From positions 1 to 32,747 of the forward strand of contig JAGRBY010000012.1 in assembly GCA_020433835.1 (NCBI GenBank): a DNA stretch of 32,747 nucleotides, given 5' to 3'. Shown one piece after another: positions 7,474 to 12,945 of this stretch. The notes beneath the pieces were generated by a model that saw only the letters and a list, made by a program, of their open reading frames with translations, searched no databases and was not told the origin of the DNA. The DNA is from Anaerolineae bacterium (GTDB taxonomy: Bacteria > Chloroflexota > Anaerolineae > 4572-78 > J111). Position 1 is the first letter of the stretch. Every line of letters starts with the position of its first letter. The translations under genes and the position numbers were made by a program.

Positions 7474-7752
7474 CTACGAAAACCAGCCAGATAGCCAACC
7501 AATTAGCAGGGCCGTGCTTATACCGGTAATGATTTTGAAGGCCCACATTCCTATGGCGTCGTGATCCTCAAGCGTGTCGAGGCGCTTTTCAAGGTCTTGT
7601 ATGCCCTCGGAAAGCGATGCTACCTGTAAGCGCAGCGTATCAAAGCGGGTTTTGTCAACCTGGTTGGTTGATATTGCATTCATTTCTTTCTCCAATGCCC
7701 TGAATTGAACTTCCAGAAATTCCTTTAGTGAGATGCGTTCGGTTTCGCTCAT
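7474..7752 (-). CDS. Coiled-coil protein with C-terminal TM helix (XhlA/holin-like architecture)
   Basis: 92 aa. Residues about 5-65 are a heptad-rich coiled coil ('LEVQFRALEKEMNAI', 'LSEGIQDLEKRLDTLEDHD'). Residues about 70-90 form one membrane helix ('FKIITGISTALLIGWLSGWF') ending in Trp-Phe-Ser. This order matches XhlA/haemolysin-type lysis accessory proteins and phage membrane anchors, so a lysis or membrane-docking role is plausible but not proven. The ATG has AGGA about 8 nt upstream. It lies between the 163-aa gene and the small-RNA/hicBA region, downstream of a terminator-like hairpin at 7863-7890. Confidence 0.6.
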   Translation of the reverse strand: MSETERISLKEFLEVQFRALEKEMNAISTNQVDKTRFDTLRLQVASLSEGIQDLEKRLDTLEDHDAIGMWAFKIITGISTALLIGWLSGWFS

Positions 7753-7854
7753 AATCCAGTCCTATAGCTCAAGTGTTCTAATATGGATTTTAGCCGATTT
7801 CAGCCGATATAGGTACTGTTGGTTATTTTTTTAGGTTAAAAGGCTTAGAGGGGC

Positions 7855-7890
7855 AAAATAAAAGCCCGTTGTTTGGGTGAACAACGAGCT
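7855..7890 (-). terminator. Rho-independent terminator downstream of hicBA
   Basis: On the minus strand AGC-T-CGTTGTT (7890-7880) pairs with AACAACG-G-GCT (7873-7863), with one internal mismatch, a hexanucleotide loop, and TTTTATTTT after it. It would end both the hicBA transcript and the shorter transcript starting near 7938. Confidence 0.7.
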
Positions 7891-7938
7891 GAACAAAGGA
7901 GGGAAATAAACACCCAGGCCAGGGGGTGTAAGGAACGT
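7855..7938 (-). ncRNA. Candidate ~84-nt small RNA with exposed anti-Shine-Dalgarno stretch
   Basis: An extended -10 promoter (TGC-TATACT, 7953-7945) points into a 190-bp gap and the transcript meets a rho-independent terminator 50-80 nt later. The predicted RNA has a 5' hairpin (7929-7910), then unpaired CCCUCCUUU (7903-7895), then the terminator hairpin (7890-7863) and U-tract. Two hairpins with a C-rich single-stranded linker is the usual form of sRNAs that mask ribosome-binding sites. It carries no open reading frame of note. Predicted only. Confidence 0.42.
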
Positions 7939-7944
7939 GAATTT

Positions 7945-7973
7945 AGTATAGCACAAATAGAACAAGAGTTCTA
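7945..7973 (-). promoter_or_regulatory. Extended -10 promoter overlapping operator copy 2
   Basis: TATACT (7950-7945) with an upstream TGC gives an extended -10. The -35 position (TAGAAC, 7973-7968) lies inside the palindrome TAGAAC-AAGA-GTTCTA (7958-7973), so a protein bound there would occlude polymerase. Confidence 0.5.
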
Positions 7974-7978
7974 TAGGC
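7953..7978. repeat. 26-bp direct repeat, copy 1 (contains GAAC-N4-GTTC)
   Basis: Identical to 8535-8560; the two copies flank the hicBA cassette. Each contains TAGAACAAGAGTTCTA, a 6-bp inverted repeat with a 4-nt spacer. It could be a shared operator, or a footprint of cassette insertion by recombination. Confidence 0.75.
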
Positions 7979-7998
7979 TTTTTTGGTTAGATGGGAAA

Positions 7999-8211
7999 TT
8001 ACTTGATGGGGCCAAACTCTTTGCGGTCGATACCTAACTGTTTCAGGATGCCGCGCACCGTTCCGGGGGGAATATCTTTGTTGCCATAATCCGATATGAC
8101 GGCCTTTTTGTTCGTTTTGGGGTTGAACCAAACTTCGTGACTACCGCTTGCCTGTCTTTCAAACTCACAGCCTAGATTTTTCAACTTCTTGACCATCTGT
8201 CGATAACGCAT
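7999..8211 (-). CDS. hicA: HicA-family mRNA interferase toxin
   Basis: 70 aa, the typical HicA size and pattern: 'MRYRQMVKKLKNLGCEFERQ', then 'ASGSHEVWFNP' with the catalytic histidine in GSH, 'AVISDYGNKDIPPGTVRGIL' and 'LKQLGI'. HicA has a double-stranded-RNA-binding fold and cleaves mRNA independently of the ribosome until bound by HicB. Its ATG overlaps the hicB stop (TGATG), so the antitoxin is made first, which is a less common order than hicA-hicB. On a mobile element the pair probably stabilises carriage or excludes competitors. Confidence 0.88.
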   Translation of the reverse strand: MRYRQMVKKLKNLGCEFERQASGSHEVWFNPKTNKKAVISDYGNKDIPPGTVRGILKQLGIDRKEFGPIK

Positions 8212-8474
8212 CAGGCAGGTACTAGCCCGTGAATGGGTACGATCATTTCAAGGTTGTTATCCTCAGATGGTTGTTGTAACGCTGCCGGTCTAGCCTCGCC
8301 GCGACTGTCGAGATAGCTCACTAAGGTCTCTATCGCGTCTTGGACATTCAGCACGATTTCACGTAGATCGTGACCGTAAGTGAATATCTCAGGCACATCA
8401 GGGCTGGTCACCGTATAAAACTGGCTGCCCTCATCCCACTCCACATTTAACCGAATTCGATATGTCGTTGCCAT
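8211..8474 (-). CDS. hicB: HicB-family antitoxin
   Basis: 87 aa from the ATG at 8474, which follows GAGGGG. It shows the degenerate RNase-H-like HicB fold: 'YRIRLNVEWDEGSQFYTVTS', 'PDVPEIFTYGHDLREIVLNV', 'QDAIETLVSYL'. The C-terminus is a short tail, with no recognisable ribbon-helix-helix or HTH domain, so autoregulation by this protein alone is doubtful. The operator-like palindrome upstream may bind another repressor. It is co-transcribed with hicA from TTGTTG-N17-TAAAAT at 8538-8510. Confidence 0.85.
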   Translation of the reverse strand: MATTYRIRLNVEWDEGSQFYTVTSPDVPEIFTYGHDLREIVLNVQDAIETLVSYLDSRGEARPAALQQPSEDNNLEMIVPIHGLVPA

Positions 8475-8509
8475 TGTTTTTCCCCTCGGCTTTGTATGAT
8501 TTGCCTGTA

Positions 8510-8538
8510 ATTTTACACCAAACGGCAATGCACAACAA
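8510..8538 (-). promoter_or_regulatory. hicBA promoter
   Basis: On the minus strand TTGTTG (8538-8533), 17 bp, TAAAAT (8515-8510, preceded by TG). Operator copy 3 (GAAC-N4-GTTC, 8542-8553) lies 3 bp upstream of the -35 box. Confidence 0.5.
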
Positions 8539-8560
8539 ATAGAACAAGAGTTCTATAGGC
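8535..8560. repeat. 26-bp direct repeat, copy 2 (contains GAAC-N4-GTTC)
   Basis: Identical to 7953-7978. Its right end runs into a 10-bp inverted repeat (8553-8562/8574-8583) that overlaps the plus-strand early promoter, so one site could control both divergent transcripts. Confidence 0.75.
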
Positions 8561-8594
8561 CGCTATTGACTTTCGGCCTATAGGGTGATAAGAT
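8553..8594 (+). promoter_or_regulatory. Early plus-strand promoter within a dyad operator
   Basis: TTGACT (8566-8571), 17 bp, TAAGAT (8589-8594). The -35 box sits in the loop region of a perfect 10-bp inverted repeat, CTATAGGCCG (8553-8562) / CGGCCTATAG (8574-8583). The predicted start is near 8601, immediately before the structured leader. Promoter quality and operator geometry are good; the binding protein is unknown. Confidence 0.68.
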
Positions 8595-8600
8595 TATTGG

Positions 8601-8773
8601 CAGTTTTACCCGCCAAAGTATGTACCTTTTTTGCGTTTAATCGCAACAAACATAATATCTAAACGCAGACAAAGCGCCTATGTTGTCCTGGGTACATACC
8701 TTGGCGGGTTCCTTACCTTTTGGACAACATAGGCGCTTTGTATTTATAAACATAATATAAAGGAACCCGCCAA
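8601..8773 (+). promoter_or_regulatory. Highly structured 5' leader with mutually exclusive hairpins
   Basis: Three long inverted repeats interleave. A: 8608-8626 with 8691-8709 (19 bp, one mismatch). B: 8669-8688 with 8722-8741 (20 bp, perfect). C: 8701-8714 with 8760-8773 (14 bp, perfect). A smaller D (8632-8639/8660-8667) sits inside A. A and C compete for 8701-8709, and B is interleaved with both. Helix C pairs AAGGA and every base up to the ATG of the first early gene, so C would hide the ribosome-binding site while A would free it. It is either an RNA switch or a DNA-level binding array. No known riboswitch class was recognised. Confidence 0.7.
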
Positions 8774-9046
8774 ATGTCCACAAACTTTTCTGTAAATGGT
8801 ACTAACGTACCAACGCACCTGAAACGTATGCACGCTAATGGTGCTAATGCAACAAAACGCCCCAGCGATGAGATCGACATTATGATCGCCTCGCTAACCC
8901 ACATCATTAAAATTTCCCCTGATCCCGACATTGCAGAGTATTACCGAGGCGCACTGACAGCCCTGCTGTGGGTGCGGCATCCCCTGTCCTACATCGAAGC
9001 CGGTCAAATGGCTAAGGAATTGATTAGGGGGTATCGCAATGTCTAA
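8774..9046 (+). CDS. First early-operon protein, unknown
   Basis: 90 aa, not recognised. The N-terminal 30 residues are polar (Asn/Thr/Lys-rich, 'MSTNFSVNGTNVPTHLKRMH') and the rest is helical ('DEIDIMIASLTHIIKISP', 'GQMAKELIRGY'). The ATG directly follows the helix-C segment of the structured leader, with AAGGA 9 nt upstream, so its translation is the one most exposed to that switch. It overlaps the next gene by 8 bp. Being first in the early operon, it could be a regulator or host-takeover protein; there is no sequence evidence for either. Confidence 0.65.
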   Translation: MSTNFSVNGTNVPTHLKRMHANGANATKRPSDEIDIMIASLTHIIKISPDPDIAEYYRGALTALLWVRHPLSYIEAGQMAKELIRGYRNV

Positions 9047-9374
9047 TTCTAATGCCCACAAGAAATTTATGGAATGGTTATCCTCTCAAGATGTAACCCT
9101 ATATGACTGGCAAAAATTAGCCGTAAACTCCATATACAGCCTGAGCGAAAAAGACGTCTGTGAACTGGTTTCTGCCTTAGCCGAATATGACAAATGGGGT
9201 GATGACTACACTCCAAACGAATTCGTTCACGAATACGGTATTGAACTTAATAGAAAGCAGGCAGAGATAGCAGATCACATCACCAGCCAAAAGCAATGCA
9301 CTGGAAAGACGGTTTTAATCAACTTGCTTTACCGCTACGTCTCCGAAGAAATAGAGGGGTGTAATGATGTCTAA
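9039..9374 (+). CDS. Hypothetical protein with helicase-like fragments
   Basis: 111 aa. 'YDWQKLAV' and 'ELNRKQAEIADHI' resemble Q-motif regions of helicases and terminases, and 'QKQCTGKTVLINLLYRY' resembles a Walker A motif, but the first glycine is absent and the protein ends soon after, so it cannot be a complete ATPase. It may be a shortened relic or an unrelated helical protein. GGGGG precedes its ATG, and it overlaps both neighbours (8 bp upstream, 11 bp downstream), consistent with coupled translation in the early operon. Confidence 0.6.
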   Translation: MSNSNAHKKFMEWLSSQDVTLYDWQKLAVNSIYSLSEKDVCELVSALAEYDKWGDDYTPNEFVHEYGIELNRKQAEIADHITSQKQCTGKTVLINLLYRYVSEEIEGCNDV

Positions 9375-9597
9375 ACGCAAACTAATCACACATTTTGAAC
9401 AGCAGGCCAACAATGCCATTGACGCGCTGTTCAACTGGCGCTCTCTGCTGCGCACGTGGCAAAACGATCCCCGCCTCATTCCCGATGATATGTTTATGGC
9501 CCATCTCGATGATTTAGCCGAAGTCGGTTTGCTCGAATTTGTTGACGGGTCCGATCTAGATCGTCTCCGCGAGTTAATGACCGGTCAGGAGGTGTAA
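9364..9597 (+). CDS. Small hypothetical early protein
   Basis: 77 aa (76 if the second ATG at 9367 is used), helical: 'KLITHFEQQANNAIDALFNW', then an acidic C-terminal half ('HLDDLAEVGLLEFVDGSDLD'). GAGGGG lies upstream. It overlaps the preceding gene by 11 bp and its stop shares one base with the next ATG. No family recognised; position suggests an accessory replication or anti-host factor. Confidence 0.6.
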   Translation: MMSKRKLITHFEQQANNAIDALFNWRSLLRTWQNDPRLIPDDMFMAHLDDLAEVGLLEFVDGSDLDRLRELMTGQEV

Positions 9598-10082
9598 TGA
9601 TGTCGCCTGAGCAAGAAACCGGATTGATTGGTGAACGCTGGGTTATAAAAGAGCTAAGGCGACGCGGGTACAAACCAGAAATTGACCCCGACTTTTTCAC
9701 AAAAAACTGTGATTTACGAGTGAATGGGCTGCCGATAGAAGTTAAGTACGCAAGGCCAACAACCCGCAAGCAGATTAGCACCAGCGGCAACGCCATATAC
9801 TTGACGCGCTGGCAATGGTCGATATCTGCAACCGCTGCTGAAATGCGCGGTGAGTGGGTTTGTATCCTGCTGGCCCAGACAGCCAAAAAGATTGTGCCTT
9901 ATGTGGTCCCAGGCTCTCAAATTGGCGAGCGGTCACACATCCAAATTACCAGTCACCCCGACAAATACAAGGGCTGGTTGAACCGGTATCGTAACGCCTG
10001 GGACGTGATCGACTACTTAAGCCAGTCAACCTATCTCGATGATGGGCCAACATACGAACAGTGGTCAAGGGTTGCAGCATGA
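9597..10082 (+). CDS. PD-(D/E)XK-fold endonuclease / resolvase-like protein
   Basis: 161 aa with the signature of the restriction-endonuclease-like fold. 'GLIGERWVIKELRRRGYKPE' supplies the N-terminal helix with a conserved glutamate. 'NCDLRVNGLPIEVKYARP' supplies the D...E-x-K metal-binding site (Asp in CDL, Glu and Lys in IEVK). Phage proteins of this shape act as Holliday-junction resolvases or recombination endonucleases. GGAGG precedes the tandem ATGs at 9597/9600. It is translationally linked to both neighbours in the early operon and presumably processes replication or recombination intermediates. Confidence 0.72.
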   Translation: MMSPEQETGLIGERWVIKELRRRGYKPEIDPDFFTKNCDLRVNGLPIEVKYARPTTRKQISTSGNAIYLTRWQWSISATAAEMRGEWVCILLAQTAKKIVPYVVPGSQIGERSHIQITSHPDKYKGWLNRYRNAWDVIDYLSQSTYLDDGPTYEQWSRVAA

Positions 10083-10324
10083 AACGGTCGATAACTGTAT
10101 CATCACAATTTGACACGGTTCATGTAACTGTAACCCGAAGCATCCATACAAAAAAGGGGGTCATGATGAACATGCGCCAATATCACCCCAAACGATCTAG
10201 CCTATTCCGTATTGAGCATATTCTCCACGGGAAAACACCGGTCTATCTACGCCTGACAAGAACAGGGGTAACCATCCTTTACGACGTGTCAAAAAATGGG
10301 GGGGGTAATGGGTCGCCGCGCTAA
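10079..10324 (+). CDS. Small basic hypothetical protein
   Basis: 81 aa from the ATG at 10079, which overlaps the upstream stop (ATGA); a GTG at 10061 would add six residues. It is strongly basic ('NMRQYHPKRSSLFRIEHIL', 'RLTRTGVTI') and ends in a Gly-rich tail encoded by an eight-G run that also serves as the ribosome-binding region of the next gene. Length variation of that G run would alter only this tail. Possibly a nucleic-acid-binding protein; no family recognised. Confidence 0.55.
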   Translation: MKRSITVSSQFDTVHVTVTRSIHTKKGVMMNMRQYHPKRSSLFRIEHILHGKTPVYLRLTRTGVTILYDVSKNGGGNGSPR

Positions 10325-11510
10325 ATCAGACAAATCACAATCAGAACTCATACAGGATGATTTGAAACAACTTGGCTACGATTTCAGGATAAACGATCTT
10401 GATGATGGGTTGGAATTTAGCTCAGTATCAATGGGGGGTAAGTGGCTCAGGCTCACAGACGTCTTTGAAGCCGTAATACGCACACAGTTACGTGATCAGG
10501 GCTACGGCAAAAAGGGCAAGCCCGGACTGGCAGCCGTTAGAGACACAATAACCACTTGGGCCAACCGTAACCGCTACAACCCCATAAAATCCTACTTTGA
10601 AACGCTGGCCAGCAAATATCAGCCCGTTGAAAGCGGTGCTTATGAAATCCCATCCATAGCCGTTTACTTTGAAAATCCGGACGGGATGTTCAAAGACTGG
10701 TTGTTCAAATGGATGGTGGGATCGATTGCCAAGCTTTTCGATGGGCAGCGAAACCCCATGCTCGTGCTGGTTGGTCCCCAAAATATGGGTAAGTCATTTT
10801 TCACAGAATGGCTATGCCCTGTTAAGGGTCACTTTCTGCGAGACAGTATCAACCCCGATGATAAGGACAGCCATATCCGGTTGACCGATGTTTTCTTGTG
10901 GGAAGTTGAAGAGCTTGGAGCGACAACCCGCCGCGCTGATATCGAGAGCCTGAAAGCCTTCATCACCCGCGATGAAGTAAAAAAGCGGCCAGCCTATGGG
11001 CGGCATAGGGTAGACAAGCCTGCTACGTGCAGCTTTATAGGTACGGTTAACCATGATGGGGCTGGTTTCCTGAATGACCCAACAGGCTCCACGCGCTTTT
11101 TGTCCTGTGAGATAAACGCTATCAACTTCGACTACAGCAAAGACGTGGACGTTAACAAGCTGTGGTCAGAGGCGTTTTGGTATTACAAGCATGTTCCAGG
11201 CTCATGGAAGTTGGATGAATGGCAGCGAGCCAAGCGCAATGAGATAAACGCGCTGTATGAGGTGCCCAGCGCCCTGGCTGATGTTATCAGCGACCTGTAC
11301 GAAGTCACTGGCAGCGGTCAAGACTTCGTTGCAACCCAGGAAATCAGGAGTGCAATAGATCTCCATTACAAAGTCAGCAACGAACAGCTATTCTACCGTG
11401 AGCTTAAGCGGGTTATGAAAAGGCTCGAAGTACAGGACGCCAGGGGGTCATATTCCAATGGTGATGAGCACCGGAGAGGGTATAAAGGCATAAAAAGACG
11501 AAGTATTTAA
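10308..11510 (+). CDS. VirE-family (PF05272-like) SF3-type helicase / replication protein
   Basis: 400 aa from the ATG at 10308. Walker A is 'GPQNMGKS' (residues 156-163) and Walker B lies in 'LWEVEELG' (197-204), followed by 'SLKAFITRDEVKKRPAYGR', 'GTVNHD' (sensor-1 Asn at 248) and 'LNDPTGSTRFLSCEI' with the arginine finger. This is the classic order of virulence-associated-E ATPases that act as helicases with a primase in phages, satellites and plasmids. The residues before 120 have no recognised primase motif; the separate CHC2-like gene may supply primase function. It is followed by an iteron-like array. It is the strongest replication gene of the element. Confidence 0.9.
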   Translation: MGRRAKSDKSQSELIQDDLKQLGYDFRINDLDDGLEFSSVSMGGKWLRLTDVFEAVIRTQLRDQGYGKKGKPGLAAVRDTITTWANRNRYNPIKSYFETLASKYQPVESGAYEIPSIAVYFENPDGMFKDWLFKWMVGSIAKLFDGQRNPMLVLVGPQNMGKSFFTEWLCPVKGHFLRDSINPDDKDSHIRLTDVFLWEVEELGATTRRADIESLKAFITRDEVKKRPAYGRHRVDKPATCSFIGTVNHDGAGFLNDPTGSTRFLSCEINAINFDYSKDVDVNKLWSEAFWYYKHVPGSWKLDEWQRAKRNEINALYEVPSALADVISDLYEVTGSGQDFVATQEIRSAIDLHYKVSNEQLFYRELKRVMKRLEVQDARGSYSNGDEHRRGYKGIKRRSI

Positions 11511-11519
11511 AAAGTTTGC

Positions 11520-11650
11520 TGGCATGCCGGTTTTGGTGGCATGAAGCGGCTTTTTCTGGTAAGTGCCGGCATGCGCTGGCATGGAAAAATGACAAGAAAA
11601 TAGGCGTCAGGGCTGCTAAGGGGGTTCATGCCAGCATGCCACTCATGCCA
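11520..11650. repeat. Iteron-like TGGCATG array, candidate replication origin
   Basis: TGGCATG occurs at 11520, 11537 and 11577 (with CGGCATG at 11567), and the inverse CATGCCA at 11627, 11635 and 11644: seven heptamers in 131 bp arranged as two opposing groups. The array starts 10 bp after the VirE gene stop. The surrounding 11511-11849 contains no convincing gene; the reading frames there have unnatural composition. An origin bound by the helicase or its loader is the natural reading. Confidence 0.55.
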
Positions 11651-11733
11651 CCAATTTTTAAACATTTCTTGGCATTTGCACCTTTTCAACAAAAAAGGCT
11701 CGAAAAATGGGGTTTTTGGTGGCTTATTTTGAC

Positions 11734-11756
11734 AGCCACTTACCCCCCATTGATAC
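11734..11756 (-). repeat. 23-bp inverted copy of a VirE-gene segment
   Basis: The reverse complement of 11734-11756 is identical to 10425-10447 inside the VirE gene (encoding 'VSMGGKW'), and the similarity continues imperfectly on the TTTAG-CTC side. The 13-bp core ACCCCCCATTGAT recurs at 11821-11833. It may be a protein-binding site or a relic of an inverted duplication. Confidence 0.6.
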
Positions 11757-11777
11757 CGAGCCTAAACCAACAAATAA

Positions 11778-11807
11778 AAAAAGCGCCCGGTAAACCGAAC
11801 GCTTTTT
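11778..11807 (+). terminator. Terminator/attenuator between helicase and zinc-finger genes
   Basis: AAAAAGCG (11778-11785) pairs with CGCTTTTT (11800-11807), with an inner CGGT/ACCG helix and an internal CC/AA mismatch, giving a T5 end. It may separate replication from downstream modification genes. It is nearly symmetric and could act in both directions. Confidence 0.5.
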
Positions 11808-11849
11808 CAGGGGCCAAATGACCCCCCATTGATGATAGGAGTATATCAC

Positions 11850-12146
11850 ATGTCGAAAGTCATTGCAATAAAAAACACGATTAAGATCGCGCCGTTTGTG
11901 GCACCTTACACGCTGGGGTTGAGACAGGGCCGCAATGAGCGATATTTCACCGGTTGGTGTCCGTTTCATCAGCCCAGCAAAGGGTTAAGGCGTCAATTCT
12001 GGGTGGATAGTCGTATGGGACTTTGTAACTGCTTCAATCCCCGCTGTGCTGCCCCCCTGCCTATGGATGTAATCAATTTCTACGCCCGTGTGAAGGGTAT
12101 TGCCTTACACGAAGCGATTGAGGAATTATGGGAGCAAGTGAAATGA
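11850..12146 (+). CDS. CHC2-type zinc-finger (primase-like) protein
   Basis: 98 aa from the ATG at 11850, which has AGGAG 9 nt upstream. 'FTGWCPFHQPSKGLRRQFWV' followed by 'LCNCFNPRCAAPLPMDVINF' gives the C-x2-H...C-x-C/x4-C zinc pattern of DnaG-type primase fingers, and 'DVINFYARVKGIALHEAIEE' matches the helix that follows in CHC2 domains. There is no TOPRIM or polymerase domain, so it is a stand-alone finger that probably cooperates with the VirE-type helicase for primer synthesis or template recognition. It overlaps the next start by 4 bp (ATGA). Confidence 0.75.
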   Translation: MSKVIAIKNTIKIAPFVAPYTLGLRQGRNERYFTGWCPFHQPSKGLRRQFWVDSRMGLCNCFNPRCAAPLPMDVINFYARVKGIALHEAIEELWEQVK

Positions 12147-12352
12147 GTAAGAGAAAAGCGATAATGGAATTTTTGGGCAAAGCAACAAATTCTTTTTACG
12201 TGTTTTGCTATAGGTGCAATGAATGGAGATCCTTGAGGGAATTAGTCAAAAACGTTTATGACAGCGGTGACGATCTTGCTTATTGTCCTGTTTGCAAGAG
12301 CTTGCTTTTTAGGGTTAATAGATGGGATAAGGAGACAGACAGTAATGATTGA
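12143..12352 (+). CDS. Small zinc-ribbon protein
   Basis: 69 aa from the ATG at 12143, which overlaps the upstream stop. Two CxxC pairs, 'FCYRCNEW' and 'YCPVCKS', 31 residues apart, make a zinc ribbon. The N-terminus is basic ('MSKRKAIMEFLGK') and similar in style to another start in the early operon (MSKRKL...). Likely nucleic-acid or protein binding; no precise family. It overlaps the next gene by 8 bp. Confidence 0.65.
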   Translation: MSKRKAIMEFLGKATNSFYVFCYRCNEWRSLRELVKNVYDSGDDLAYCPVCKSLLFRVNRWDKETDSND

Positions 12353-12926
12353 GAACGCCTACACTGACAAAATGCTAATGACCTTGCCTAATAAGCAGGT
12401 TGTAGAAGTAGAATTTTCGTTTCTGGTTGATGCTCATCGAGCGGCGATTGTGATCCGTGGCCCACATTTGATCTACTTGGAGATAAGAGCGCACCGGGAT
12501 GCAATGCTTGAAATGCTGGCCGAGGGTGCGAAACGCTTTGAACCGGTAACGGTATCAAAGGCTGCTGCCAGGGCAATGTCAATGCCGGATGAAATGGGCG
12601 ACCCTGAAACCGCATGGCCCTGGCTCTTGCGGAACATGCCTTGGATTTTCAAGGGCATTGACGTTAAACGCGAGCCATATGCCCATTATCTTGAGAAATC
12701 GCCGCAAATGGGGCAAAATGCGTCCCTGCTGGCCGATGTGAAAGCAGTTAGACACCTTGGACCTGATCCCAGCCTGGCAGACATTAGCGAGGTTTTGACA
12801 GGCAGCCGGCAGTATGGTGGGTCGGTCTACAAACGGGTAAAAGAGGTTAAAGAGCTGCTCGAAACTACTACTACTACTACCGAACAAGGGCGTGTAGTGC
12901 CGTTTGAAGAGAGAAAGGCAGCGTAG
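12345..12926 (+). CDS. Hypothetical early protein with Thr repeat near the C-terminus
   Basis: 193 aa from the ATG at 12345 (AAGGAG upstream); a longer frame from 12258 lacks a ribosome site. The N-terminal half is mixed alpha/beta ('VVEVEFSFLVDAHRAAIVIR'). The C-terminal half has a possible winged-helix-like stretch ('LADISEVLTGSRQYGGSVYKRVKEVKELL', quoted in part) suggesting DNA binding. Near the end an ACT repeat encodes a run of six threonines. It stops 1 bp before the methyltransferase ATG. No family is recognised; with its neighbours it may help modify or protect element DNA. Confidence 0.6.
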   Translation: MIENAYTDKMLMTLPNKQVVEVEFSFLVDAHRAAIVIRGPHLIYLEIRAHRDAMLEMLAEGAKRFEPVTVSKAAARAMSMPDEMGDPETAWPWLLRNMPWIFKGIDVKREPYAHYLEKSPQMGQNASLLADVKAVRHLGPDPSLADISEVLTGSRQYGGSVYKRVKEVKELLETTTTTTEQGRVVPFEERKAA

Positions 12927-12945
12927 TATGAGTAGTAGTAGTAGT
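12864..12945. repeat. Complementary triplet arrays, (ACT)n and (AGT)5, across the methylase start
   Basis: ACT repeats run from 12864 to 12880 at the end of one gene and AGT repeats from 12931 to 12945 at the start of the next. They are complementary over 15 bp, so the mRNA can form a hairpin that encloses the ribosome-binding site and places the methylase ATG (12928-12930) at the base of the stem. Confidence 0.8.

Noticed and set aside
11516..11821. A 101-aa plus-strand reading frame after the VirE gene
   Set aside because: It covers the heptamer array, the inverted VirE fragment and the terminator hairpin. Its composition is unnatural and no ribosome site precedes it.
11724..11969. A minus-strand 81-aa frame ending in a VirE-like 'SVSMGGKWL'
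   Set aside because: The similarity comes entirely from the 23-bp inverted repeat; the rest overlaps the zinc-finger gene and has no protein-like pattern.
12258..12344. A longer N-terminus (29 extra residues, hydrophobic) for the protein at 12345-12926
   Set aside because: It overlaps the zinc-ribbon gene in another frame and lacks a ribosome site, while the ATG at 12345 has AAGGAG upstream.
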